Positions 53,663-63,060 of a DNA stretch of 64,000 bases are shown one piece after another (positions within the stretch are counted from its first letter, which is position 1; every line of letters begins with the position of its first letter). The translations under genes and the position numbers were made by a program. The DNA lies in the NCBI GenBank assembly GCA_943736015.1, contig OX031063.1, positions 8,351,001 to 8,415,000 of the forward strand, written 5' to 3'. Under the pieces are notes generated by a model. It was not told the origin of the DNA, ran no database searches, and saw nothing but the letters and a program-made list of their open reading frames with translations. The stretch comes from Tridacna crocea (lineage: Eukaryota > Mollusca > Bivalvia > Cardiida > Cardiidae).

Positions 53663-53803
53663 ATAGTTACATAGCAACCCCAGAGCCAGTTCCGACAATC
53701 TGCGATGCTAGTAAGGATCAGCAGCAGTTCATGAGTAATTGTTATGTCTACATGAAAAGTCCAATGTCATGGACTGATGCAAGAGCCAACTGTCATGCTA
53801 TAG
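53663..53803 (+). CDS. Exon 33: linker and N-terminal part of CTLD8
   Basis: Encodes YIATPEPVPTICDAS as linker and first Cys, then NCYVYMKSPMSWTDARANC. Phase 1 in, phase 1 out at CTATAG|GTAATA. The preceding intron, almost 6 kb, is filled by repeats. Confidence 0.9.
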
Positions 53804-54547
53804 GTAATAATGATCTACCTGAAACCCCCTTCCTACCATCCTTTGTTCAAACTATCATGCCATATCAGTCGATGATGTTTGGAGCCCATACTCACCGACC
53901 ATTCTTAATAATTTCTTTGTTATTTTCCCCAGAATTTTCCATGTTTGAAGAAAAACAACCTCTTATTGGCTGGGCCAAATCGACTAACCAATGAGAAGTT
54001 TTGTTACTTTACTTGTCAGGAATAAGACCAAGAATGAAACTAAGAATAGTTGGCAAATTTATCCAAGGAGTTTGTGTCCAGAGATGTTTTCATTTTTATT
54101 CCAAGCCCAATCTTTCAGAGGATTACTGTTATATATATTGCAACAGGATTCATTCCTCTCTGTCAGAGGACTGTTTCAACATTGTATATGTGGGAAAACG
54201 TCCAGCACCTTGACAACAAATGTGGTCACAGACTCTTTACGTCATGGATACTAAATGCACTGTTTTCCGCAAAATATATGAAATGGTGTTAGAAAACTGC
54301 ATTGCCTCTTTATTTTGGCAACTCCTCAATATTAAAGGCATTTTCAGAAAAATTAAATGTTGTTTGATAATTGGTATTGCCTGTTAATGGGTAGGAAACC
54401 CTCATTGTCAGAAAAGGAGATAATATCAGTAGCAAGTAGTCTTTCCTTTTACTACACTGTTTTCAAAAGCATTCTCTATTAGGGTTGTTAAAGTCATAAT
54501 CATTTTGCAAGAGTGTAAATGTCAAACAATAAAACATTTTGTTTAAG
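53804..54547. other. Intron 33: mostly unassigned
   Basis: Contains a decayed foldback MITE at about 54330-54520 (GTAGGAAACCCTCATTGTCA, AAAAGCATTCTCTATTAGGG). Nothing recognised in 53804-54320. Confidence 0.5.
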
Positions 54548-54654
54548 GTGCTTCTCTGACCTCAATTACATCCTTGTTTGAGCAATCTTTCATCTACATT
54601 CTGTCCAAACAAAATGGTGGACAACCTCTCTGGACTGGTTTAAATGACATTCAG
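54548..54654 (+). CDS. Exon 34: WTGL strand of CTLD8
   Basis: Encodes ASLTSITSLFEQSFIYILSK, then GGQPLWTGLNDIQ. GASLTSI replaces the usual GGDL motif and WTGL replaces WIGL. Phase 1 in, phase 0 out at TTCAG|GTAACT. Confidence 0.88.
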
Positions 54655-54662
54655 GTAACTAT

Positions 54663-54985
54663 TTAGGTGTCTGTCTGTTTCTGTTTGTTTCTGTCTGTTT
54701 GTTTCTCAGTCTTGGCTGTTGATTTCTAATGTCTCAATCTGTCAGTCCGTGTGTCTGCCTGCCTGTCTGTGTGTGTATCTATGCCAGCTTGCGTGCCCGC
54801 CTGCCTACCAGCCTAGCTGTCTGCCTGCCTACTGGCCCGCCCACCCATCCAGATGTGTGCCTGTGGATAGTTCTAAATGATGTCTAAGTAACAATAAAAA
54901 CTCTCTCTCTAAGGTTCGGTCAAAAATATGTTGCATAATTAACGCTTTCTCTCTGTGTTTCTCTGTCTATCTCTGACTCTCTCTC
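54663..54985 (+). repeat. CTGT / CTGC and CT microsatellites
   Basis: Imperfect GTCTGTTTCTGTTTGTTT, then TGCCTGCCTGTCTGTGTGTG and GCCTGCCTACCAGCCTAGCT, then CTCT runs at 54902-54985. Confidence 0.85.
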
Positions 54986-55051
54986 TGTTGATCTAAATAA
55001 TTTGTATTTATGCTGATTTTGTTCAGTGTGTTTAAGTGAGTGTGTCTTTTT

Positions 55052-56360
55052 AGCTAATTTTAGCACAAAGTGCTAAAGGTGAGCTGTTGTGATCGCTCTA
55101 TGTCCGTCGTCCGTCAACAATTACTTTAAACATCTTCTACTCCTAAACCACTGGGCCAATCTTGATGAAACTTGGCAGTGATGTTCCTTGGGTGAAGCTC
55201 TACCAAAACTGTTCAAAGAATTGAATTCCACCCATAACTCTGGTTGCCATGGCAACAAAAAGGAAAAAATTAAAATCTTTGAAAATCCTCTTCTCTGAAA
55301 CTAGAAGGCGTAGAGCTTTGATATTTGATATGTGGCATCTCCTAGTGGACCTCTACCAAGTTTGTTCAAATGATGACCCTGGGGTCAAAAACTAGCCCCG
55401 CCCGGGGGGTCACAAGTTTGAGCATAGGAACAAAGAAGGAAAACTTTGAAAATCTTCTGGTCTGAAACTAGAAAGTGTAGAGCCTTGATATTTGGTATGT
55501 GGCATCTCCTAATAACCCTCTACCTAGGTTATTCAAATGATGCCCGTGGGATCAAAACTGGCTCTGCCCCAGGAGTCACCAGTTTGAGCATAGGAACAAA
55601 AAAGGAAAATTTTAAAAATCTTGCTCTCTGAAACTAGAAAGCGTAGAGCTTCGATTTTTGGTACGTGGTATCTCCTAGTGGACTTCCACCTAGTTTGTTC
55701 ACATGATGACCCTTATGTCAAAACTGGCACCGCCCCGGGGTTCACAAGTTCGAGGACAGGAACAAAGTAGGAGAACTTTAAAAATCTTTTCTTCTGAAAC
55801 TAATTGGCACAGAGCTTGGATATTTGATATGTGGCATCTCCTAGTGGACCTCTAGCAAGTCTGTTCAAATGATGTACCTTGGGTCAAAACCGGCCCCAAT
55901 CCCAGAGGACACAAGTTTGAGCATAGGAACAAAGAAGGAAAACTTTAAAAATCTTCTCCTCCGAAACTTGAAGGCATAGAGCTTTAATATTTGGTAAAAA
56001 GCTCTTCCTTGTGAACCTCTACCAAGTTTGTTCACATGATGCCCGTCAAAACTGGCCCCACCCCGGGGGTTACAAGTTCAAACAAAGGAACCAAGAATGA
56101 AACTTTAATAGTCTTCTTCTCAAAAACTAAAAGGCATAGAGCTTCAATATGTAGTATCATCTCCTAGTGGACCTCTACCAAGTTTGTTCATATGATGCCG
56201 TTTGGGTCAAAACTGGCCCATCCCCTGGGTCATAAGTTCGAACACAGGAACAAAGAAGGAAAACTTTAAAAATGTTCTTTTCTGAAACTTGATGGTGAGG
56301 AGCTTTGATATAAAGCTATAGTCTAAGGTGAGCACTCCAGGGCCAATGGCCCTCTTGTTT
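55052..56360 (+). repeat. Head-hairpin repeat with internal tandem array, copy 4
   Basis: AGCTAATTTTAGCACAAAGT head, the CCACTGGGCCAATCTTGATG block, GGTTGCCATGGCAACAAAAA, about seven units, and the terminal hairpin CCAGGGCCAATGGCCCTCTT followed by GTTT. Confidence 0.85.
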
Positions 56361-56471
56361 AACAAGTATCTGTTGATATGATCAGTTAAGTCTGATTGGA
56401 AGAGAAGAGCATATAAATGGCTTTCTTCAGATTTGAATTTTTCATAGATCTAATTTGATCTTTTTGTGTAG

Positions 56472-56643
56472 AATACAGGGTATTACACATGGACTGATTC
56501 CTGGCCTGTTGTGTACACAAAGTGGCAAAAAGGGGAACCAAACAAAGGGCCTGGGGAAGGATGTGTGGTATTTAATTCCACAGGGAGATGGGTAGACACC
56601 ACATGTTCAGCACTTTACAGATCAGTTTGTAAAATATTTTCTG
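56472..56643 (+). CDS. Exon 35: EPN loop and C-terminus of CTLD8
   Basis: Encodes GYYTWTDSWPVVYTKWQKGE (continuing PN), then GEGCVVF, RWVDTTCSALYRSVCKIF. EPN intact; the WND position reads WVD. Phase 0 in, phase 1 out at TTCTG|GTGAGT. Confidence 0.9.
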
Positions 56644-56799
56644 GTGAGTTTGCTTGATTTTTTATGAGTTCATGCATGTTTTTTTTTTTCAGCTAGAAAA
56701 ACTGTAAGTCAACCTGTCAAATGTATAAATAATTTTCAAATCAATCAGTACAATGACGAACTCTGAAATTGGCGTAAGATGTGAATGATGGCAGAGTTT

Positions 56800-57122
56800 T
56801 TGTTGACCCTGTACTACACAATTTCCGAGTCTAAACAATCCTGAATAAGAAAGCTTTAAAAACATACAGGAAAAAAGGCTCCTCTATCAATTTAACCCTT
56901 TACCAAACAAGTCCTGGTTTTTACGAGCTTGTTATAGAAACTGTTTGAAAACAATGTGGGAAAAGGAGAAAATGTTGGTAACCAGCATTTTCTCCTTTTC
57001 CCTCAATGTTTTCTACCCTGCTGAAAATAAATTTCAATTTTTGAGTCATGTTTACGCAGACAAGTCTGCAAGTGCTTTCAATTTGGACCTGTCTAAAATT
57101 TTGTTGTTTGGTAAAGGGTTAA
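56800..57122. mobile_element. Foldback MITEs in intron 35 (fragment plus 56892-57122)
   Basis: A short-arm fragment at about 56800-56885 abuts a full-length, short-arm-first copy: TTAACCCTTTACCAAACAAG...TTTGGTAAAGGGTTAA, centre ATGTTGGTAACCAGCAT. Its long arm has a small foreign insert, CAGACAAGTCTG. Confidence 0.83.
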
Positions 57123-57260
57123 GACAAAAAAAGCCATGTAGAAGAGCATTATAACTAGGTTATCAATTATTTCTCTCTTAGATTTTTTTCAAAGATAGCA
57201 CAATAAGCATAATCTTTCTTTTCCAAGATGGTGTAGATTAGGTGAAAGTACTATGTAAGG

Positions 57261-57310
57261 ACAGTAAAGATCAAGAAGAGACTGCATAGAGAATGCAGTC
57301 TGATCTTGAG
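57261..57310. repeat. Dispersed hairpin repeat (AGATCAGACTGCAC family)
   Basis: ACAGTAAAGATCAAGAAGAG, ACTGCATAGAGAATGCAGTC, TGATCTTGA. A worn but clear palindrome. Confidence 0.65.
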
Positions 57311-57460
57311 TTTTTAGTCTGTTACTTTCTGGCAATAATGCACTGTACAGTTGCAAGGTTTTGATTGATTTCTTGATTGGGAATACCTGTTTCATTTATA
57401 CAGAGTTGCCTTTTCCCTGTTGTTGTGAAAAAGTGGGATTGTTTGGTAGAGAATACATCC

Positions 57461-57682
57461 TTTACCACACAAAGCAAACTTTCAAAGACCCTTGGAAAGA
57501 GGCCTTTTGAAAACATGGTGGGAAAAGGAGAAAATGCTGGTAACCAGCATTTTCTCCTTTTCCCTCAATGTTTTCTACCCTATCAAGAGCAAATATCATT
57601 ATTTGAGCTACCTTTAATTTGTTGTCTGCAAATGCTTTGAATTTGGAAATGTCCGAAATTTCACTGTGTGGTAAAGAGTTAA
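57461..57682. mobile_element. Foldback MITE, subfamily A
   Basis: Short arm first, centre ATGCTGGTAACCAGCAT, right end GTGTGGTAAAGAGTTAA. Ends 36 bp before exon 36. Confidence 0.85.
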
Positions 57683-57717
57683 GAGTTCCCAACAATTTCT
57701 TAGTTTAATTTTTACAG

Positions 57718-57966
57718 GATCGCCAACCTTGACGCCTTTGCCTCCAAATGCAGTTTGTGATCCAGGCTGGGTCTCCAATGCTGGAAAATGTTACTTCTTT
57801 GGGTTAAAAAGAACATTTTTAGATGCCAGTTATTATTGCAAGAGATTTTCAGCAGATTTGGTGTCTATTCACAATGCCACTGTCAATCAGTTCTTAGTAA
57901 AAACCTTCAGTTCATTGCCTAGCCATGGTTTCGCATTCTGGACCAGTTTATACAAGTCATTAGATT
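57718..57966 (+). CDS. Exon 36: linker and N-terminal two thirds of CTLD9
   Basis: Encodes SPTLTPLPPNAVCDPGW as linker and first Cys, NAGKCYFFGLKRTFLDASYY with the conserved Cys, ADLVSIHN, and FAFWTSLYKSLD as the core strand. A single 249-bp phase 1-1 exon where CTLD2 and CTLD6 use two, so intron loss or a different origin is possible. Confidence 0.9.
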
Positions 57967-58004
57967 GTAAGTGTATTACTTAAAATCCCACAGGTGTTGA
58001 ACTC

Positions 58005-58360
58005 AAGTGAGGCAAAAAAAGAAACAGAGTCGAAATTTAAAGCATTAGCAGACAGCATATTGAATGTTGCTCAAATTATGAAACTTGTAAAGGGTAGAAA
58101 ACATTGTGGAAAAAGTAAGTGATATTGGTTACCTGCATGTATTCCTTTAACCCTTTGCCACACAATCCCGACTTTCAATGACCCTGAGAAAGAACGCTTT
58201 TGAAAACACTGTGGGATAAGGAGAAAATGCTTGTAACCAGCATTTTCTCCTTTTCTTACAATGTTTTCTACCCTTCCCAAATCACATTTCAATTTTGATT
58301 CACATTTAATTTTTCATCTGCAAATGCTTTCATTCTTGGCTAGTCCAAGTGCTTATTTGA
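58005..58360. mobile_element. Foldback MITEs in intron 36 (58005-58150 partial, 58147-58360)
   Basis: The first keeps only its long arm and part of the centre. The second is short-arm-first with centre ATGCTTGTAACCAGCAT and a lost right end. Confidence 0.75.
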
Positions 58361-58664
58361 AAAAGATGGGATCTCTTTCTTTTTACCTGTATGTCTTTTT
58401 ATCCTATTTTATCTTCGGTATCGGTATAGGTGTGTCAAAATATTTTCACATGAGAAATGGAGAGCAATCAACTCTCAAACATTTGAGCAAAACTTTACTT
58501 GTTTATGTAGACAAGGAGGAAGATGATCAAAGTAACTTTTGTCAAAAAAAAATATATCGAGATCAAATCCAAAGAATGTGAATTTTTATCAAAAAATGAT
58601 GCTGTACGATACTTTGTAAAATATCGTAGTAAAAACTTTCTTTAATTGTAATATAACTCTTTTT

Positions 58665-59946
58665 AGCTCTCCTTAGCACAACGTGCTAAAGGTGAGCTAT
58701 TGTGATTGCCCTATCTCAGGCGTCCATCAACAATTTCTTTAAACATCTTCTTCTCCTAACCACGGAACCAATCTTCATGAAACTTGGCAGGGATGTTCCT
58801 TGGGTGAAGCACTTCCAAAATTGTTCAAGGAATTGAATTCCACCTATAACTCTGGTTGCCATGGCAACAAAAATGAAAAAAAATCAAAATCTTAGAAAAA
58901 TCTTCTTCTCTGAAACTAGAAGGCGTAGAGATTTGACATTTGATATGTGGCATCTCCTAGTAGACCTCAACCAAGTTTGTTCAAATGATGACCCTGCGGT
59001 CAAAACTGGCCCTTCCCCGAGGGTCACAAGTTGGAGCATAGAAACAAAGAAGGAAAACTTTGAAAATCTTCTTGTCTGAAATTAGAAAGCGCAGAGCTTT
59101 GATATTTAGTATGTGGCATCTCCTATTGGACGTCTACCTAGTTTGTTCAAATGATGCTCCTGGGGTCACAAGTTTGAGCATAGGAACAATAAAGGAAAAT
59201 TCAAAAAAAAAAAAAAAAAACTTCTTCTCTGAAACTAGGAATGATATTTGGTATGTGCCATCTCCTAGTGGACCTCGACCTAGTTTGATCAAATGATACC
59301 CCTGGGGTCAAAACTGACCCCTCCCCAGTGTTCAAGATTTTGAGCATAGGAACAAAGAAGGAAAACTTTAAAAATCTTCTCCTCTGAAACTAGATGGCAT
59401 AGAGCTTTGCTATTTGATATGTGGCATCTTCTAGTGGACCCCAACCAAATTTGTTCAAATGATGTACCTAAAGTTAAAACTGGCCCCAATTCCCGGGGGC
59501 ACAAGTTTGAGCATAGGAACAAAGAAGGAAAATTTCAAACATCTTCTCCGACGAAACTTGAAGGCGTAGAGCTTTGATATTTGGTATGTAGCTTTTCCTT
59601 GTGGGCCTCTACCAAGTTTGTTCACATGATGCCTCTTGGCTCAAAACTGGCCCAGCCCCGTGGGTTGCAAGTTCAAACATAGGAACAAAGAATGAAAACT
59701 TTAATATTCTTCTTCTCAAAAACTAAAAGGCATAGAGCTTTGATATTTGGTATGAAGCATCTCCTAGTGGACCTCTACAAAGTTTGTTCATATGATGCCT
59801 TTGGGGTCAAAACTGGCCCTACCCCGGGGGGTCATAAGTTTGAACACAGGAACAAAGAAGGAAAACTTTAAAAATTTTCTTCTCTGAAATTTGATATAAA
59901 GCTATAGTCTAAGGTGAGCGCTCCAAGGCCAGTGGCCCTCTTGTTT
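58665..59946 (+). repeat. Head-hairpin repeat with internal tandem array, copy 5
   Basis: AGCTCTCCTTAGCACAACGT head, AACCAATCTTCATGAAACTT block, about seven units including a poly-A run at 59202-59220, then GGTGAGCGCTCCAAGGCCAG TGGCCCTCTTG. Unit order and sequence follow copy 4 closely, suggesting one was copied from the other. Confidence 0.85.
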
Positions 59947-59974
59947 CTTGTTGGAGTCTATTCAATTTGTTAGG

Positions 59975-60160
59975 CCTTTAAACTTTTTGCCGCAAGAAAA
60001 ATTTTTAGACTTGTAACTATTGCATTTACAGAAAACAAATTTAAAAGTACCCCCATTGATGGCACTTGTGTCAAAAAGGGCAGGGAAAAAAAATGGTAGA
60101 AAAGGAGAAAGTGCTGTATACTACTGTTTAAACTTTGCATTCTTTGGTAAATGGTTACAA
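59975..60160. mobile_element. Decayed foldback MITE before exon 37
   Basis: Long arm remnants (AATTTTTAGACTTGTAACTA) and AGAAAAGGAGAAAGTGCTG; the centre and short arm are worn. Ends about 55 bp before the exon. Confidence 0.5.
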
Positions 60161-60214
60161 AGTATAGAAATTTTATAGAATATCAACTTACTTTTTCAAT
60201 ATTTTTTTAAACAG

Positions 60215-60400
60215 CTGGATTTGCATGGGGTGATGGTTCCCCATTACAGTATATCAACTGGAAACCAGGAGAACCAAACAACTTTGCACATGGTCCGATG
60301 TCCTTTGGTGAAAACTGTATGGAAGTTGTCGTTCAGACTGGTCAATGGAATGATGAATTTTGTGATGTGAAAAGAGATTTTGTCTGTGAAAAACAAATAG
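60215..60400 (+). CDS. Exon 37: EPN loop and C-terminus of CTLD9
   Basis: Encodes GFAWGDGSPLQYINWKPGEP (continuing NN), then ENCMEVV, TGQWNDEFC and DFVCEKQ. EPN and WND intact, so calcium and mannose-type binding is predicted. Phase 1 in, phase 1 out at AATAG|GTAGGA. Confidence 0.9.
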
Positions 60401-60609
60401 GTAGGAAAGCTGAAAAGTGGAAATTGAGAAGTTGGTGTTAAAAATACATAGAGCCTGTTTCTAAAAAAGAAATAAAGATGTCTTTCTTAATACAAACATT
60501 TTATACACTTATCAACCACTATTCTTTTTTGAGATGAGGATGGGAGGATTGCCCTATTTGCAGAGAGAGAGAACTGTTTTGCTCTAATTTAAGGTTAAGG
60601 TAGAACTGC

Positions 60610-61130
60610 TGCATAAGGTGTAGATACCGGCTAGATGAGAGTATTTTAGGTGTAGAATACAATTTAGATAAAAGTTTTGCTCTATATCTAAGTGCAGATT
60701 ACAACATCGTTGTATATACAGGTGTAGATATAACTGTATATTCTGGTGTTGATAATAGTTTTGTTCTATATCTAAGTGTAGCTTACAGTAAAGCTGTATA
60801 CCAGTTGATCGTAAAGCTGTATATATTGAAGTGAAGATAACAACACAGCTGTATATCCAGGGTAGATAACAGGTTAGCTGAATTTCCAGTCGTGGATAGC
60901 AACACAGCTCTATACCCCTGTGTAGATAGTTTTGTTGTATATCTAGGTGCAGCTAACAGAATAGCTGTATATCCAGTTGACAGTATAGCTGTATACATCA
61001 AAGTGTAGATAACAGTGAAGTTGTACATTCAGGTGTAAATAACAGCGTTGCTGTATACAGCAGAATGTAGATATCAGCATTGCTGTATACCAAAGTATGG
61101 ATAACAGCGTTGCTGTATATCCAACTTTAA
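60610..61130 (+). repeat. Minisatellite of about 36 bp resembling the start of exon 38
   Basis: About 14 imperfect units of the form TCAGGTGTAGATAACAG then (T/C)(A/G)TTGCTGTATAT. Exon 38 opens CCAG|GTGAAGATAACAGTATC GCT, which matches the unit across the acceptor. A related single unit, AGGTGAAGGTAATGTTATCG, is at 61661-61680. Confidence 0.8.
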
Positions 61131-61359
61131 TTAACCCTTTACTCCACAGATACTCATTTCTACGCATTGCTTGTAGGAGCCTTTAGAAAACATTGTGGCA
61201 AAAGGTGAAATTGCTCGTGACGAGCAATTTCACCTTTTGCCACAATGTTTTCTATGCTATCAAAAGGTGTCATATACACATAAGAAACAGCTTCATCCTT
61301 GCTGTTATTTAGGGTCAATTAGAGATACCATAGAAATACCTTATGAGGTAAAGGGTTAA
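61131..61359. mobile_element. Foldback MITE, subfamily C
   Basis: TTAACCCTTTACTCCACAG...GAGGTAAAGGGTTAA, centre GAAATTGCTCGTGACGAGCA. Very similar to 6578-6805 over its whole length although 55 kb away. It directly abuts the minisatellite. Confidence 0.9.
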
Positions 61360-61401
61360 ATAACATTATTAGTTTACATTTTGGTGTAGAGAACCTATTT
61401 T

Positions 61402-61634
61402 TTAACTCTTTATCACACAATTTTGAATTTTAATGACCCTGAGAAAGAAAGAAGCCTATAAAAAATATTGTGCGAAAAGGAGAAAATGCAGGTAACCAGC
61501 ATTTTCTTCTTTTTTACACAATGTTTTTCATCCTACCAAAGTCAGAAATCATAATATTAACAAAATTTAAATTGTTGTAAGCAGATGCCTGAATTTGGTC
61601 CAGTCCAAAAATTTGTTGTTTGGTAAAGAATTAA
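61402..61634. mobile_element. Foldback MITE, subfamily A
   Basis: Short arm first, TTAACTCTTTATCACACAAT...TTTGGTAAAGAATTAA, centre ATGCAGGTAACCAGCAT. Confidence 0.84.
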
Positions 61635-61791
61635 TGATATTGTTCTATTACCATTACCAGGTGAAGGTAATGTTATCGGTCTACTTCCAACTGTGTACAT
61701 GTATAACTTGATTGATCTATTCCAGTGGATAGCAATATACAATCTAGTTCTGTTTGAAAGTGTATAGATTTTATTGTTTTTTTTTTTCCAG

Positions 61792-62154
61792 GTGAAGATA
61801 ACAGTATCGCTCATCAGGGAAGAACAGCATCATTCAGTATCCCAACCCCATTACCTGTCTCAGTTCCATCTATCCTTCCCTCTCAGGTAGTACCCACTTT
61901 ACCTGGTCCAACTGGTGTAGTGATTCCCAAATCCCCACCCCTGGCTGGGCCCACCACAACAGCCTATTATCCAACCCCATATGTAAACCATCACACTCCC
62001 AGACCACCCCCTTTTATAAATCCTGTATCAAGCACACAGCGTAATAAACCATCAAAAGGTCTTTCATCCCCGAGATCTGGGAAAACTGGGAGTTTAGCAA
62101 CAAATATGGTACCTACTGCTGGTAGTCCAGGGCCACTGTCACAACAACAAACAG
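61792..62154 (+). CDS. Exon 38: long Pro/Ser/Thr-rich linker
   Basis: A 363-bp phase 1-1 exon with no stop codon, encoding about 120 residues rich in Pro, Ser, Thr and Val: for example SFSIPTPLPVSVPSILPS, VVPTLPGPTGVVIPKSPP and GLSSPRSGKTGSLATNMV. No Cys, no recognised domain; probably a mucin-like stalk. The pyrimidine tract before the acceptor is very strong and the donor is ACAG|GTAAAA. The next exon was not found in the window. Confidence 0.8.
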
Positions 62155-62183
62155 GTAAAATTCTTGTGCTTGATTTTTTTTCT

Positions 62184-62399
62184 TTACCCTTTCCCAAACA
62201 AGCTCTGTTTTTTACGTGTCTGCAGTAAAAGTCTTTTGAAAAAAGGGTTGGAAAGGGAGAAATTGCTCGTTCTCCTTTTCCCCCAGTGTTTCCTACCCTT
62301 TTTGATAACTTTCTGCCATTTTCTAAAAGTCTAAAACTGTCGTCTGCAAACTGTTTTCGTTTGGAAGAGTCCAAAATTTGTCGTTTGGGAAAGGGTTAG
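62184..62399. mobile_element. Foldback MITE, subfamily B
   Basis: Short arm first; centre cut to AATTGCTCG, then CTCCTTTTCCCCCAGTG; long arm with TCTGCCATTTTCTAAAAGTC, diagnostic for subfamily B, ending TTTGGGAAAGGGTTAG. Confidence 0.82.
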
Positions 62400-62436
62400 A
62401 TAACTGATTTTTTGCACTCTAGCAGACATACATTGG

Positions 62437-63060
62437 TTAACTCGTTGCCAAAAGGTCAAAGTTTTGGACTGGACTAAATCGAAAACAGTTGAAGGCAAGA
62501 ATTTAACTCTTTACCAGACGACATAATTTAAGACTGGATCAAATTGAAAGCATTTGCAGACGACAAAATAAAGGTGACTGAAAAATTGAAATTTGTTCTG
62601 GGAAGGGTAGAAAACACTGTGGGAAAAGGAGAAAATGCTGGTTTCTCCTTTTCCTACAGTGTTTTCAAAAGGCTTCTTTCTCAGGGGCGTCAAAAGTAGG
62701 GATTGTGTGGTAATGGGTTAAATGAAGCTCAAATGATGGTTATTGCAACTGATAAGGTAGGAAATTTTATTTAAAAAAGGAGAAAATGCTGGTTACCGGT
62801 ATTTTCTCCTTTTCCTTCAATGTTTTCAAAAGCCTTCTCTTTCAGTGTCATTCAAACATTGTCTATTGTAGCAAAGAGTTAACCCTTTACCATACGACAA
62901 AATTTCAGACTTATCCAAATTGAAAGCGTTTGCAGACAACAAAGTAAAAGTGACGGAACATTTGAAATTTGTTAGGGAAGAGGAGAAAAAACTGTTGCAA
63001 AAGGAGAAAAGCCTTCTTTCTTAGGGTCGTTAAAAATCAGGATTGTGTGATAAGGGTTAA
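62437..63060. mobile_element. Run of four foldback MITEs at the window's end
   Basis: 62437-62503 an arm fragment; 62503-62721 long arm first with half palindrome; 62725-62882 5'-deleted with centre ATGCTGGTTACCGGTAT; 62879-63060 long arm first with the centre deleted. The last two share the TTAA at 62879-62882. Confidence 0.8.

Larger units (their letters stand above)
1..62154 (+). other. Gene body: multi-CTLD / discoidin / WSC receptor (partial, 38 exons)
   Basis: The span of all exons that can be joined in one reading frame. Order: CTLD1 (half), CTLD2, three F5/8C domains, WSC, CTLD3 to CTLD9, Pro-rich linker. All 38 exons have compatible phases, which is strong evidence for a single gene. 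The product should be extracellular, disulfide-bonded and calcium-dependent in those CTLDs that keep EPN and WND. Both ends of the gene are outside the window, so secretion and membrane anchoring cannot be judged. Exon numbers used here count from the window edge. The gene could be a mannose-receptor-like protein or the ectodomain of a polycystin-1-like protein; domains beyond 62154 would decide. Confidence 0.85.
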
